DNA of 61,934 nucleotides, from assembly GCF_001552375.1 (NCBI RefSeq), contig NZ_BCRB01000016.1, positions 1 through 61,934 on the forward strand, given 5' to 3'. Below are positions 44,122 through 54,473 of the stretch, one piece after another. The notes below the pieces were generated by a model. It did no database searches and had not been told where the DNA came from. It saw nothing but the letters and a program-made list of their open reading frames with translations. The DNA comes from Cellulomonas iranensis NBRC 101100 = JCM 18110 (GTDB lineage: Bacteria > Actinomycetota > Actinomycetes > Actinomycetales > Cellulomonadaceae). Position numbers and translations under genes: made by a program. How positions within the stretch are numbered: the first letter of the stretch is position 1; each line of letters begins with the position of its first letter.

Positions 44122-45276
44122 TCAGCCGGCCGGGGGAGCGACGGCCGCGGCCGGGCCCGGGGTCGCGCGCGCGGTGGGAGCGCACCCGCACGACCTGCGC
44201 AGCAGCACCCGCACCGGCAGGTTCATCGTCGCCGTCGGCAGGCTCGGGTCCGCCATCCGGCGCCGCAGCCGGTCGACCGCCGCGCGCCCCAGCTCGACCA
44301 TCGGCTGCCGCACGGTCGTCAGCGGCGGCGACGCGGTCAGCCCCGCGTCGATGCCGTCGAACCCGGTCAGCGCGACGCGGCCCGGCACGTCCACGCCCGC
44401 GGCCGCGAGCTCGTCCAGGAACCCGAGCGCCGTCTGGTCGTTCGAGCACACGAGCGCGCGCGGCAGGTCGCCCGCGGCGAGCAGGCGCCGCGCGAGCGTG
44501 CGCGCCGTCGTCCGCGTGAAGTCGCCGCGCGCCGCCGGCGCGTCGGGCACGGGCAGGCCCGCCTCGGCGAGCGCCGCGCGGAACCCGAGGAAGCGCTCGG
44601 CGTCGTCGGGGGAGTCCGCCGAGCCGCCGACGAACGCGAGGTCGCGCAGCCCGTGGTCGGCCACGAGGTGCGTGGTCAGCGCGCGCATGCCCGCCGCGTT
44701 GTCGACGCTGATGTGGTCGTGCGGGTCGCCGTCGATGCCGGGCCCCGCCATGACCACCACCGGGATGCGGCGCGCGATGTGCGCCAGCACGTCGTCCGGC
44801 ACCGTCGCGGACAGCACCGCGAGCCCGTCGACGCGCCCGGCCAGGTCCGACACCGTCGCCGCCGACGCGGGACCGCGCGCGACAGCGATCATCACCGCGA
44901 GCCCGGTGCGCCACGCCTCGAGCTCGGCGCCGCGCATGACCTCGCCCATGTACAGGTTGCCCGGGTGCACGTCGGGCGCCTGGCCCGTGTCGACGACCAC
45001 CTCGACCGCCTGGCCCGCGGGCACGGGCGCCGGGACCGACGCCGGGTCGTCGATGCCGTCGACGTCGGGGAAGCACAGGCCCAGCACGCCCGTCTGGCGG
45101 GCCGCGAGGCCGCGCGCCGCGCCCGACGGCACGTACCCCAGCTCCTGGATCGCGGCGTGCACGAGCGCACGCGTCTCGGGTCGCACGTCCTCGGGGCGGC
45201 GCAGCACGCGTGACACCGTCGCGGTCGACATCCCGACGTGCCGGGCGACGTCGTACACCGTGGGGGTCTTCGGCAC
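44122..45276 (-). CDS. LacI-family regulator of the oligosaccharide operon
   Basis: 384 aa. N-terminal LacI helix-turn-helix and hinge (TVYDVARHVGMSTATVSRVL at 6-25, then the hinge helix GYVPSGAARGLAARQTG), and a periplasmic-binding-like effector domain ending in PVRVLLRRSCGC. It is a longer protein than average because of an insertion near residue 70-95 (VDGIDDPASVPAPVPAGQAV). GGGAGGA precedes GTG at 45276. It is upstream of the transporter on the same strand and probably represses it until an oligosaccharide binds. The C-terminal CGC recalls CebR-type regulators of cellobiose use. Confidence 0.9.
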   Translation of the reverse strand: MPKTPTVYDVARHVGMSTATVSRVLRRPEDVRPETRALVHAAIQELGYVPSGAARGLAARQTGVLGLCFPDVDGIDDPASVPAPVPAGQAVEVVVDTGQAPDVHPGNLYMGEVMRGAELEAWRTGLAVMIAVARGPASAATVSDLAGRVDGLAVLSATVPDDVLAHIARRIPVVVMAGPGIDGDPHDHISVDNAAGMRALTTHLVADHGLRDLAFVGGSADSPDDAERFLGFRAALAEAGLPVPDAPAARGDFTRTTARTLARRLLAAGDLPRALVCSNDQTALGFLDELAAAGVDVPGRVALTGFDGIDAGLTASPPLTTVRQPMVELGRAAVDRLRRRMADPSLPTATMNLPVRVLLRRSCGCAPTARATPGPAAAVAPPAG

Positions 45277-45600
45277 TGGTCCTCCCTTGCCCTGTCCCGG
45301 GCGCGTCGTCGCGCGGACGTCGCGCGGCCCGTGCGGGCGGCGACGGCCCGCGCCGCGCCCGCCGGCGGGCTCCGTCGCACCGGCGGCCCGGGGGACGGGC
45401 ATGCGTCAGGGTGCCACGGCCGGGCGCGTCGTGCGGGCGGTGGCGTGCCTGGCGGCCCGGGTGTGACACCCGCGCTGCGGCGCTGACCTGGGAGGACGCG
45501 TTCACGGAGCAGTCGTGGGACGAGATTTTGATCGAACGCTCAAATCAAGCGCCGGGCGCCCGATGGTGAAGGAGAACCGCCGTCGACCGAGGAGCACCCG
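45277..45600. other. 324-bp intergenic region between lacI and the second MCP
   Basis: No gene recognised. The left part is GC-rich and holds the lacI promoter region; the right part (45525-45600) is AT-richer, with the sigma-28-like promoter and the inverted repeat TTTGA-N8-TCAAA (45527-45544), which overlaps the -35 element and could be a repressor site. Confidence 0.5.
45540..45564 (+). promoter_or_regulatory. FliA/WhiG (sigma-28)-like promoter of the second MCP gene
   Basis: TCAA (45540-45543), 16-base spacer, CCGAT (45560-45564), 36 bases before the ATG. Element and spacing are the same as before the first MCP gene. Confidence 0.6.
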
Positions 45601-47202
45601 ATGCCCGACCTGCCCGCCACGAAGAAGAAGACGGCGTGGAGCTGGTTCGTCGACCGTCCGCTCGGGCTCAAGATCGGCGCGTGCCTCGCGCTCCTCGCGC
45701 TCGTCGTCGTCGCGGTGGCGGGCGTCGCCACCGTGCGGATGCAGGCGCTCGCCGCCGCGCAGACGGAGCTCGAGACCGAGTCGATCGACCCGCTGCGTGA
45801 CGTGTCGAACCTGCAGCGCGCGTTCACCGCGGTGCGTCTCGCCAACGTCCGGCTGCAGATCAACACCGCCGACGAGCGCCCCGCGACCCGCGCCAAGATC
45901 GCCGAGGAGCGCGAGACCGTCGCGACCGTCCAGGCGGACGTCGCGCGGACCAACCCCGACCTCGCGCAGCGCCTCACCGCCGCCACCGAGCCGTACATGG
46001 TCCTCACGGACCGGTACCTCGACATGGTCGACGCCGACGACCCGCGGGCGCGCGGCTACGCCAACCAGGACCTCGCGCAGCAGGGCGTGGCCGCGGACGC
46101 CGAGATCGCGACGGCCGTCGAGGAGCTCAACGCCGGCGCGGTCGAGAGCACCGCGCGCAACGTCGCGCTCGTGCGGACCTCGGTGCTGGTGCTCTGGGGC
46201 GTCGTCGCGGGAGCGCTGCTGCTGGTGAGCGTCGTCGCGGTCGTCACCGTGCGGCGCGTCCTGCGGTCCGTGCGCGGCGTGCAGGACGCGGTCGTCGCGA
46301 TGGCGGCCGGCGACCTCACGGTCGAGGCGACCGTCTGGGACGACGACGAGCTGGGCCGCATGACGGCGGCGCTGACCGAGGCGCAGCGCGCGCTGCGGCA
46401 GACGCTCGCCGGGGTCGTCGAGGGCGCGCAGACCGTCGCCGCGGCGACCGAGCAGCTCTCGGCGTCCTCGACGCAGGTCGCGTCCGCGTCCCGCGAGACC
46501 GGTGAGCGCGCCGGGTCGGTGGCGGCCGCGGCCGAGCAGGTGTCGCGCTCGGTCCAGGCCGTCGCCGCCGGTGCGGAGGAGATGGGCGCGTCGATCCGCG
46601 AGATCTCCCAGAACGCGTCCGAGGCCGCGCGCGTCGCCGGGCAGGCCACGGACGCCGCGAAGACGACGAACGAGCAGGTCAGCCGGCTGGGCGAGTCGAG
46701 CCAGGAGATCGGCAACGTCGTCAAGATGATCACGAGCATCGCCGAGCAGACCAACCTGCTGGCGCTCAACGCGACGATCGAGGCTGCGCGTGCCGGTGAG
46801 GCGGGCAAGGGGTTCGCGGTCGTCGCGGGGGAGGTCAAGGAGCTCGCGCAGGAGACCGCGAAGGCCACCGAGGACATCGCGCGGCGCGTCGAGGCCATCC
46901 AGGGCGACACGACCGGCGCCGTCGATGCGATCGGCGACATCTCGCGCATCATCGCGGCGATCAACGACTACCAGCTCACCATCGCCTCGGCCGTCGAGGA
47001 GCAGACCGCGACCACCGCCGAGATGTCCCGCTCGGTCGCCGAGGCCGCCACCGGGTCCGGTGACATCGCCGGCACCATCACGGGCGTCGCGACGCAGGCG
47101 TCCTCGACCAACGAGGCCATGGACCAGGTCGCGACGGCCGTCGCCGAGCTGGCCCGGATCGCGGCGGACCTGCGGGCCCGCACCGCACGGTTCACCTACT
47201 GA
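45601..47202 (+). CDS. Methyl-accepting chemotaxis protein (second paralogue)
   Basis: 533 aa with the same plan as the first copy: transmembrane helix 1 (about 22-44), sensor four-helix bundle, transmembrane helix 2 (about 192-214), HAMP and signalling coiled coil with tip [20 protein letters not shown]. From the HAMP region onward it is nearly identical to the first MCP, whereas the sensor domain is only moderately similar. It lies directly upstream of and divergent from the LacI-regulated uptake operon. Ribosome site GAGGAGC before ATG at 45601. Likely role: chemotaxis, perhaps toward oligosaccharides or their binding protein. Confidence 0.93.
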   Translation: MPDLPATKKKTAWSWFVDRPLGLKIGACLALLALVVVAVAGVATVRMQALAAAQTELETESIDPLRDVSNLQRAFTAVRLANVRLQINTADERPATRAKIAEERETVATVQADVARTNPDLAQRLTAATEPYMVLTDRYLDMVDADDPRARGYANQDLAQQGVAADAEIATAVEELNAGAVESTARNVALVRTSVLVLWGVVAGALLLVSVVAVVTVRRVLRSVRGVQDAVVAMAAGDLTVEATVWDDDELGRMTAALTEAQRALRQTLAGVVEGAQTVAAATEQLSASSTQVASASRETGERAGSVAAAAEQVSRSVQAVAAGAEEMGASIREISQNASEAARVAGQATDAAKTTNEQVSRLGESSQEIGNVVKMITSIAEQTNLLALNATIEAARAGEAGKGFAVVAGEVKELAQETAKATEDIARRVEAIQGDTTGAVDAIGDISRIIAAINDYQLTIASAVEEQTATTAEMSRSVAEAATGSGDIAGTITGVATQASSTNEAMDQVATAVAELARIAADLRARTARFTY

Positions 47203-47205
47203 GCC

Positions 47206-47264
47206 GACGACGGTGCGAGGGCGCCTGCACCTGTCCCCCCGCGGGGCGCTCTCGCACCGTCGTC
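47206..47264. terminator. 14-bp perfect-stem terminator after the second MCP
   Basis: GACGACGGTGCGAG (47206-47219) pairs with 47251-47264; GGCGCC and GGCGCT inside lengthen the stem imperfectly. Between convergent MCP and TetR genes. Confidence 0.7.
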
Positions 47265-47306
47265 ACCCCGTGCGGGGCGTCCCGGGCGCCGCGCCGGCCC
47301 CAGGGG

Positions 47307-47918
47307 TCAGGCGGCGCGGGTCTCGAGACTGCTCATGGCCAGCGCCATCGCCGCGATCTCGGCGCGCACGCCCGCGTCGTCGCGCGTGCACAGCCACGAC
47401 GACACGATCGCCGAGCCCTGCGACACCAGGGCCCGCGCGACCACCTCGACGGGCAGCGCCCACGTCGAGCCGCGCGCGGCCGACCACCGCTCCACCAGGT
47501 CCGTCGCCGAGGCCAGCAGGCGCTCGTACGTCGTCCGGACCCCCGCGGGGCCCGCGCGGCGCAACGCCGTCACGGTCAGCTCCGCGACCATGAGCTGGTA
47601 CGCCTCGTCGCGCTGCACGTGCGCCAGGTACGCCAGCAGCGCCGACTCCACGCCCTCCCGGACGCCCGCCGCCTGCTCGACCGTCTCCCACACGTGGCAC
47701 AGCGTGATCGACAGCTCGCGGTCGATGAGCGCACCGATCAGCGCGTCCCGGTCCTCGAAGTAGTAGTACAGCGCGCTCGGCCGCACGCCCGCGCGCGCCG
47801 TCACGGTGCGGGTCGTCACGGCGGAGAGACCGCCCTCGCGGATCACCGCGACCGTGGCGTCCAGCAGCTGCTCGCGCCGCTCGGCCATGGTGCGGTGCGG
47901 CTGGTGCTGGCCCGCCAC
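47307..47918 (-). CDS. TetR-family transcriptional regulator
   Basis: 203 aa. TetR DNA-binding domain in residues 12-60 (REQLLDATVAVIREGGLSAVTTRTVTARAGVRPSALYYYFEDRD), of which the helix-turn-helix is TVTARAGVRPSALYYYF; the C-terminal ligand domain is helical. GTG at 47918 with GGGAGG eight bases upstream is preferred over ATG at 47888. No clear target gene is divergent next to it. GGAGCGCTCC (47982-47991), a LacI/CebR-like palindrome, lies in its upstream region. Confidence 0.85.
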   Translation of the reverse strand: MAGQHQPHRTMAERREQLLDATVAVIREGGLSAVTTRTVTARAGVRPSALYYYFEDRDALIGALIDRELSITLCHVWETVEQAAGVREGVESALLAYLAHVQRDEAYQLMVAELTVTALRRAGPAGVRTTYERLLASATDLVERWSAARGSTWALPVEVVARALVSQGSAIVSSWLCTRDDAGVRAEIAAMALAMSSLETRAA

Positions 47919-48237
47919 CTCAGTACCTCCCCAGCCCCTGCGGTGTCCGGGCGTTCGAGGCCCTGAGCCTATGCTCCGCCGGGAGCGCTCCACGTGCGAT
48001 CGGGGGGTGGTTCCACCCTTGAGAAGGGCGGGAGTCGTCCCTGGACAGCGCGTGGTTCAGGCCCGATGTGTCCGCGCGGCGGGTCGCGCGAGGACAGGAG
48101 TCGTTACCGGAGGCAGGGGCGTGCTACGCGGGCTGGCGTCCACGAGAGTCGTCGCATCCCAGCAAGTCTCATCCGATCGTCCAGCCGCGATACGCGCGTC
48201 GAGGGGCGGCGAACCGGTCGACGGGTAGAGTCAGAGG
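47919..48237. other. 319-bp intergenic region at the left edge of the lower-GC patch
   Basis: No gene recognised. It contains the palindrome GGAGCGCTCC (47982-47991) near the TetR start and, from about 48000, sequence of lower GC and different composition than the surrounding chromosome. TAGAGT at 48226-48231 is a good -10 box seven bases before the next gene. Confidence 0.45.
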
Positions 48238-48819
48238 GTGCGAGACGCCGATATTCGATCCGCACTCCATGCTCGGTTGCGCAGCGAGCATGGAAGTGGA
48301 GTGGGGACGCGCTACGTCGACGAACTCGGCCTGTGCGGGACCGTCCGCGTCGACGTCGCTGTGGTGAACGGGACCCTTTCGGGATACGAGTTGAAGAGCG
48401 ATCGCGACACCCTACGACGGCTGCCCACACAGATCGAGTACTACTCGAAGGTGCTCGATCACGCCACGCTGGTCGTGGGTGAAGAGCACTACGTTCGCAC
48501 CAACGGCATGCCCAACCTTCCGCTGTCATGGGGCATTATTGTCGCCTCGCCACGGCTCAGCGATGTTCATCTCGAGGAAGTGCGAGCCGCGGAGATGAGC
48601 GAGCGCCTCGATCCGTTCGCAATCGCTCAGCTTCTGTGGCGAGATGAGGTGTTGTCCGAGCTCGACGAGCGCGACGCTGCTGGCGGCATGAGGTCTAAGC
48701 CGAGGCGCCTGCTCTCGGATCGACTTGCCCGGCTTCTTGAGCTTGACGAACTCCGCAGTGTCGTCCGCGAGCGGCTGAAGGCTAGGGCAACCTGGAGACA
48801 GCCTCCGCCACATGAGTGA
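48238..48819 (+). CDS. sce7726-family protein, probable PD-(D/E)XK nuclease fold
   Basis: 193 aa. N-terminal helix (IRSALHARLRSEH), then a strand-turn pattern with D39, YELKSD (E51, K53) and QIEYYS (Q65, Y68 or Y69): the D...ExK plus QxxxY set of PD-(D/E)XK nucleases. I associate this pattern with the sce7726 family, which is often encoded next to beta-family proteins in mobile or accessory regions. Codon use is less GC-biased than in flanking genes, a sign of recent transfer. GTG at 48238 lies six bases after TAGAGT, so the message may be leaderless. Its 3' end overlaps the convergent beta-family gene by 38 bases. Confidence 0.72.
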   Translation: MRDADIRSALHARLRSEHGSGVGTRYVDELGLCGTVRVDVAVVNGTLSGYELKSDRDTLRRLPTQIEYYSKVLDHATLVVGEEHYVRTNGMPNLPLSWGIIVASPRLSDVHLEEVRAAEMSERLDPFAIAQLLWRDEVLSELDERDAAGGMRSKPRRLLSDRLARLLELDELRSVVRERLKARATWRQPPPHE

Positions 48820-49867
48820 GATGGTGCGTGGTCGCGACGCGCCGCCAGGCTTCAGGATTCCCACCAGACCCAGGCACCGCTGCTATCCACGCGTCCCCGG
48901 CGCAGTGCGATGCCCCCGCGAACCGCGGGTCGGCAGCGATCGCTGCTGCGACGGGAAGGGCAGCGGCGCCACCCTTCCCGGAGCCTCCAGCGCCCTTGAA
49001 CAACTCACCCTTGGCCACCAGCCACGCTAGATCGATGGTGTAGCGGAAGGCCGCGCTGATGCTGAGTAGACGTGGGTCGATGTTAAGAATCGGGTCTGGA
49101 TGGGCGACGCCGTAGTCCCCAAACTGGGGAACAACCGACGTGGTGGAGCCAGCCAGCAAGTCCTGGTAGAGGACCCACTCCGTTCGCTCAACGGCACTCA
49201 GCCCCCGTCCGACACCCGAGAGGTCCTTCGGGAACCCGGCGCCGGAGACGGTCACAGTTCGCCAGTCGGCCGCGTAGGGAAGCGCGTTCAACTCGTTCCG
49301 CACCGCAGTCAGGGCCAGCTCCGATGAAGCAGCCACATCCTCGGCGAGGTCGAGGATCAGGTCAACGTCAGCGGGGGCGATAGCGAGCTCTCTCAGGAGT
49401 TCGTCCAGTCGCGCTACCCCAGTGGCCGAGGGCCACTCTCCGGTTGTCAGTCGGATGCAGGCACCCCGCCGATCACGAGCGACAGCGCGAGCGGCGGCGG
49501 CGCGGTAGGCCACATCTCGGCCCGGAGAAACGGACGGCAGTAGCGTCACGCCCGCAGCATTCGCCTGCGCGATCAGCCAGTCCAGGGGGTGCGAGCCGTC
49601 CGCCATCCGCTCTGTCGGCGCAATGAACTGCATGTCAACGAAGGCTCGGTCGTGTCCCCAACAGGCTGCAAGATCGGGTCCGAGAGTGCTGAGATGCCCA
49701 TCGATCGTTTTGGAGGGCTCATCGAGATCGAAGTTCCAGTCGATCGGCGCGACCTCGAACAACGGTGTGAGATGACTCTTGACGCTCGGCGAGAGATCCC
49801 CGAGTGCGCGCCTCTCGCCGCGCTTCGTCAGGACGACAGGCACGTAGTGCCGATGGTCGAAAGTCAC
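48782..49867 (-). CDS. Beta-family protein (T4 beta protein-like)
   Basis: 361 aa. The opening FDHRHYVPVVLTKRGERRAL and the later LTPLFEVAPIDW, plus WRTVTVSGAGFPKDL, match the beta-family proteins (PF14350) known from phage T4 and bacterial accessory regions. No catalytic motif is obvious to me; the fold may be a barrel. Composition is visibly less GC-rich than the neighbours. AAGGGGGAG precedes GTG at 49867. It converges with and overlaps the sce7726-type gene, with which such proteins are frequently neighbours, so the two may form one functional unit, possibly anti-phage; this is not established here. Confidence 0.72.
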   Translation of the reverse strand: MTFDHRHYVPVVLTKRGERRALGDLSPSVKSHLTPLFEVAPIDWNFDLDEPSKTIDGHLSTLGPDLAACWGHDRAFVDMQFIAPTERMADGSHPLDWLIAQANAAGVTLLPSVSPGRDVAYRAAAARAVARDRRGACIRLTTGEWPSATGVARLDELLRELAIAPADVDLILDLAEDVAASSELALTAVRNELNALPYAADWRTVTVSGAGFPKDLSGVGRGLSAVERTEWVLYQDLLAGSTTSVVPQFGDYGVAHPDPILNIDPRLLSISAAFRYTIDLAWLVAKGELFKGAGGSGKGGAAALPVAAAIAADPRFAGASHCAGDAWIAAVPGSGGNPEAWRRVATTHHLTHVAEAVSRLP

Positions 49868-50342
49868 GTTGCTCCCCCTTGACTAAAGTGTGGCCTACAA
49901 TTTCCCACCGCGGATGCCACGGGCGCCAGCCTCCATGCGGGTGATGTACAACCGCAGCCTCGGACCAAGCGAAGCGACGCCACCGTCCGGCCTCGGCGCG
50001 ATCCGCGCACGCCTGCGAGAGCGCGGCATCACTGCCGTGCCCCCTCAGCGTGACGACCGGAAGGGCGACCGGCAGCAGTGAGGCTCCCGAAGCGGACGGT
50101 CCGTTCACCCGGGGAATTCGGTTGACTGTTACGCCGCTCAATGAGCCGGAAGCCGGGCATTGGATGCTGTATCCACCGGACGGGTACGTCGTCACCGCAA
50201 GCCCCGGTCGGCAGGTCACTCGAGAGGCGGAAGGCGGCCGGGGCTCATGGGTATCGGCCAGGGCTGTTGGGGTAGCCGCAAGTCCCCTGCGGCTACCCAA
50301 TCCACCAGCCCCGCGTCGCACCGGGATGGTAGGACGGTAGCC
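49868..50342. other. 475-bp region without a confident gene
   Basis: Only short frames are open here (49890-50081 and 50050-50340, plus strand); neither has a convincing ribosome site or recognisable motif. The region is the right edge of the lower-GC patch and ends with the hairpin at 50261-50311. It may be remnant sequence. Confidence 0.45.
50261..50311. terminator. Strong hairpin upstream of the S9 peptidase gene
   Basis: GGGTAGCCGCA (50270-50280) pairs with TGCGGCTACCC (50288-50298) over a 7-base loop; outer GGGCTG and CAGCCC extend it. It ends 32 bases before the peptidase ATG, so it may terminate transcription from the accessory patch or act as a leader structure. Confidence 0.55.
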
Positions 50343-52448
<2,106 letters not shown>

Positions 52449-52471
52449 GCCCGGGCCGCACCGCGCCCTGA

Positions 52472-52517
52472 CGACGACGGCCGGCGCACCCGAGCAGGGG
52501 TGCGCCGGCCGTCGTCG
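52472..52517. terminator. 20-bp perfect-stem terminator after the S9 peptidase
   Basis: 52472-52491 pairs with 52498-52517 without mismatch over a 6-base loop; the arm begins CGACGACGGCCGG. It is the strongest hairpin in the window. Confidence 0.85.
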
Positions 52518-52725
52518 CCGGGACCGGCCCCGACGGGGGCGCGCCTGGAGCTCGGCACGTGACAAACCCGCAGGTCAGGGCGGTCGATGACGGTGCCCAG
52601 GGGGTAGACAGTCGCGCGACGGGAAATGTATGCTGGGCAGCGCCCTGGGAGTTGATCCCGGTGGAAGACGAAGACCCGAGACCCTTCCGGACGGTTGTGG
52701 CGCTCGGGTCGACGCATGTCTGGGG

Positions 52726-53268
52726 TCAGACGGTGACCACCGACGAGACCAAGGGTTGCGCGCGACGTCTCCACTCCCCGCCCCTGGTCCACGCCCACGC
52801 GATGGCGTCCGGGACGGCGAGCAGCGGTTCCGCGCTCGCGTGAGCGTGCTCGTAGGCGAGGATGTCGCGGCACTGAAGACGCCGCACGAGCTCGAGCAGC
52901 TGTTGCTGGTCCCGCCTGTCCACACCCTCGGCGGTCTCCAAGCACAGGCGGGTACCCGCGCCCGTGTCGACGACATCGTGGACCAGCCGCTCGAGGCACG
53001 CGCGTCGGCGGGTGATGTTCGACTTGTGGCCGGCCCCGGCCTCGTACAAGGTCGCGCTGCACCCCAGATCAGCCATGCGCTGCAGGATCAAGCGCCTTCG
53101 AGAGTCGGACTCCTTGACCATGTGCAGTCGACGCTGGCCGGGCTCGACGAGGCTCTTGACGCCACGGCGCGTGGCTGTGACGTCGTCCGGCATCACCACC
53201 GCCGCCACCAGCAGGTAGCCGCGACGCATGGACTCGTCGACCACGACATGTCGCACACCCATCGACAT
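52726..53268 (-). CDS. DUF3800-like protein, probable RNase H fold
   Basis: 180 aa. The N-terminal HVVVDESMRRGYLLVAAVV (D11, E12) is the DES-type opening of DUF3800, an RNase H-like family, and the C-terminal LLAVPDAIAWAWTRGGEWRR supplies the second conserved Asp. An Arg/Lys-rich centre (HKSNITRRR) could bind nucleic acid. DUF3800 proteins are common in genomic islands and near defence genes, but their reaction is unknown. GAGAGGA lies just before the ATG. It stands between the terminator at 52472-52517 and the conserved protein gene; composition is somewhat less GC-rich than the core genes. Confidence 0.55.
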   Translation of the reverse strand: MSMGVRHVVVDESMRRGYLLVAAVVMPDDVTATRRGVKSLVEPGQRRLHMVKESDSRRRLILQRMADLGCSATLYEAGAGHKSNITRRRACLERLVHDVVDTGAGTRLCLETAEGVDRRDQQQLLELVRRLQCRDILAYEHAHASAEPLLAVPDAIAWAWTRGGEWRRRAQPLVSSVVTV

Positions 53269-53321
53269 CTCGTCCTCTCAGCCGTCGCGAGAGACGAGCG
53301 GCCTCCGTCCCGGTGCGGTGC

Positions 53322-54473
53322 CTACAGGTCCGCCGGGTCCACCAGGAAGTCCGCCTCGTCGGCGACCTCGCCGCCCACGGCGGCCTGCAGCACCTTCGCG
53401 ACCTGCGCCACGAGCGGTGCCGAGCGCGAGCGCGCGACGCGGTGCGGCAGCGACGGCTTCTCCTGCTCGATCTGCTCGATCTCGAACGGCTCCCACCGCA
53501 CGCGGTACGCGACCACGCCGTCCTTGGTCCAGGGCAGGTCCTCCATGAGCGGCGGCAGCTGCTCGCACGCGGCCACCTCGACCGCGAGCATGCCGTCCAC
53601 GCCCAGGTCCACCAGCACGCCGAACGACTCCGACGGCGGCGGCGCCGCGAGCATCAGCTCGTCGAACGCGTCGGCCTCGGCCATGAGGCGCTGCCGCTCG
53701 TCGTCGTCCTGCACGCCGTGCTGCTCGAGCGCCGAGCGCAGACCCGACCCGCCCGACTCCGGGGCGCCGCCCACCGCACCCTGCGACGAGCGGCCCGCGA
53801 GCAGGGTCGGGCCCTTCCACGACCCGGGGATCGCCTCCGACAGGTACGCGCGCGGCTGCACGCGCTGCACCAGCTCGAGCACCGTCGCGGGCTCCACCCA
53901 GCGGTCGGTGAGCACCGTGAGGTCCGTCGACGCGTCGGGGTCGGGCGTCAGCACCGCGCCCGTCTGCGTGCGGACCGCACCACCCAGCCGGCGGGCCGCC
54001 GCGACGAGCCACTGCACCACGCGGCCCTCCTCGCGGACCGGCAGACCGTCCGGGAAGGCGCGCTTGAGGCCGTCGCGGTCGCCGCCCGGGTACGGCCGCT
54101 CGCCGCGCTCGCGCGGCGTGTGCAGCACCCACACCATGACCGTGGTCGCCGGCAGCCCGAGCGCGACGGCGCCCGCCGCGTCCGTGCGGTACGGGCCGGC
54201 CAGCGTCGACAGGCGCGCGAGCCGCAGCGCCCGCACGGGCGCCGCCTGCCGCCCGACCGCGCGGATGCCGAGCGCCGCCGTCACCGCGGGCAGCACGCCC
54301 GTGCGCGTCGGCGCCTCGGACGCGGGCGCGTCCTCCCAGCGCACGCCGCGGAACCGGCTCGCCGCCAGCACCTCGACCTCCTCGGGGGAGACCCCCGCGG
54401 GCAGCGCGAGCAGGTGACGGTCCGCGAGCGTCGGGTCCTCGACGGGGAGCGCGGGCGCCTCGGCCTCGGCCAT
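53322..54473 (-). CDS. Conserved actinobacterial protein coupled to dcd
   Basis: 383 aa, soluble, no membrane segment. Two or three repeated helical regions with a final acidic part (VADEADFLVDPADL). I do not recognise a fold; it is a conserved hypothetical. Its ATG (54473) shares a base with the dcd stop codon (TGATG type), so it is translated with dcd, but a link in function is not obvious. A GTG one codon upstream (54476) could also start it. Confidence 0.7.
   Translation of the reverse strand: MAEAEAPALPVEDPTLADRHLLALPAGVSPEEVEVLAASRFRGVRWEDAPASEAPTRTGVLPAVTAALGIRAVGRQAAPVRALRLARLSTLAGPYRTDAAGAVALGLPATTVMVWVLHTPRERGERPYPGGDRDGLKRAFPDGLPVREEGRVVQWLVAAARRLGGAVRTQTGAVLTPDPDASTDLTVLTDRWVEPATVLELVQRVQPRAYLSEAIPGSWKGPTLLAGRSSQGAVGGAPESGGSGLRSALEQHGVQDDDERQRLMAEADAFDELMLAAPPPSESFGVLVDLGVDGMLAVEVAACEQLPPLMEDLPWTKDGVVAYRVRWEPFEIEQIEQEKPSLPHRVARSRSAPLVAQVAKVLQAAVGGEVADEADFLVDPADL

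Noticed and set aside
41693..45466. Open frame of 1257 codons on the plus strand opposite the transporter and LacI genes
   Set aside because: Antisense shadow; no motifs, no ribosome site, and real genes with conserved motifs fill the minus strand.
50050..50340. 96-codon frame before the S9 peptidase
   Set aside because: Runs through the strong hairpin and has an unnatural Pro/Arg-rich end; no homology recognised. It could be a decayed gene, so the region is described as non-coding with low certainty.
52559..52843. 94-codon frame on the plus strand between the S9 terminator and the DUF3800-like gene
   Set aside because: Overlaps the 3' part of the DUF3800-like gene on the other strand, lacks a ribosome site and shows no motif.
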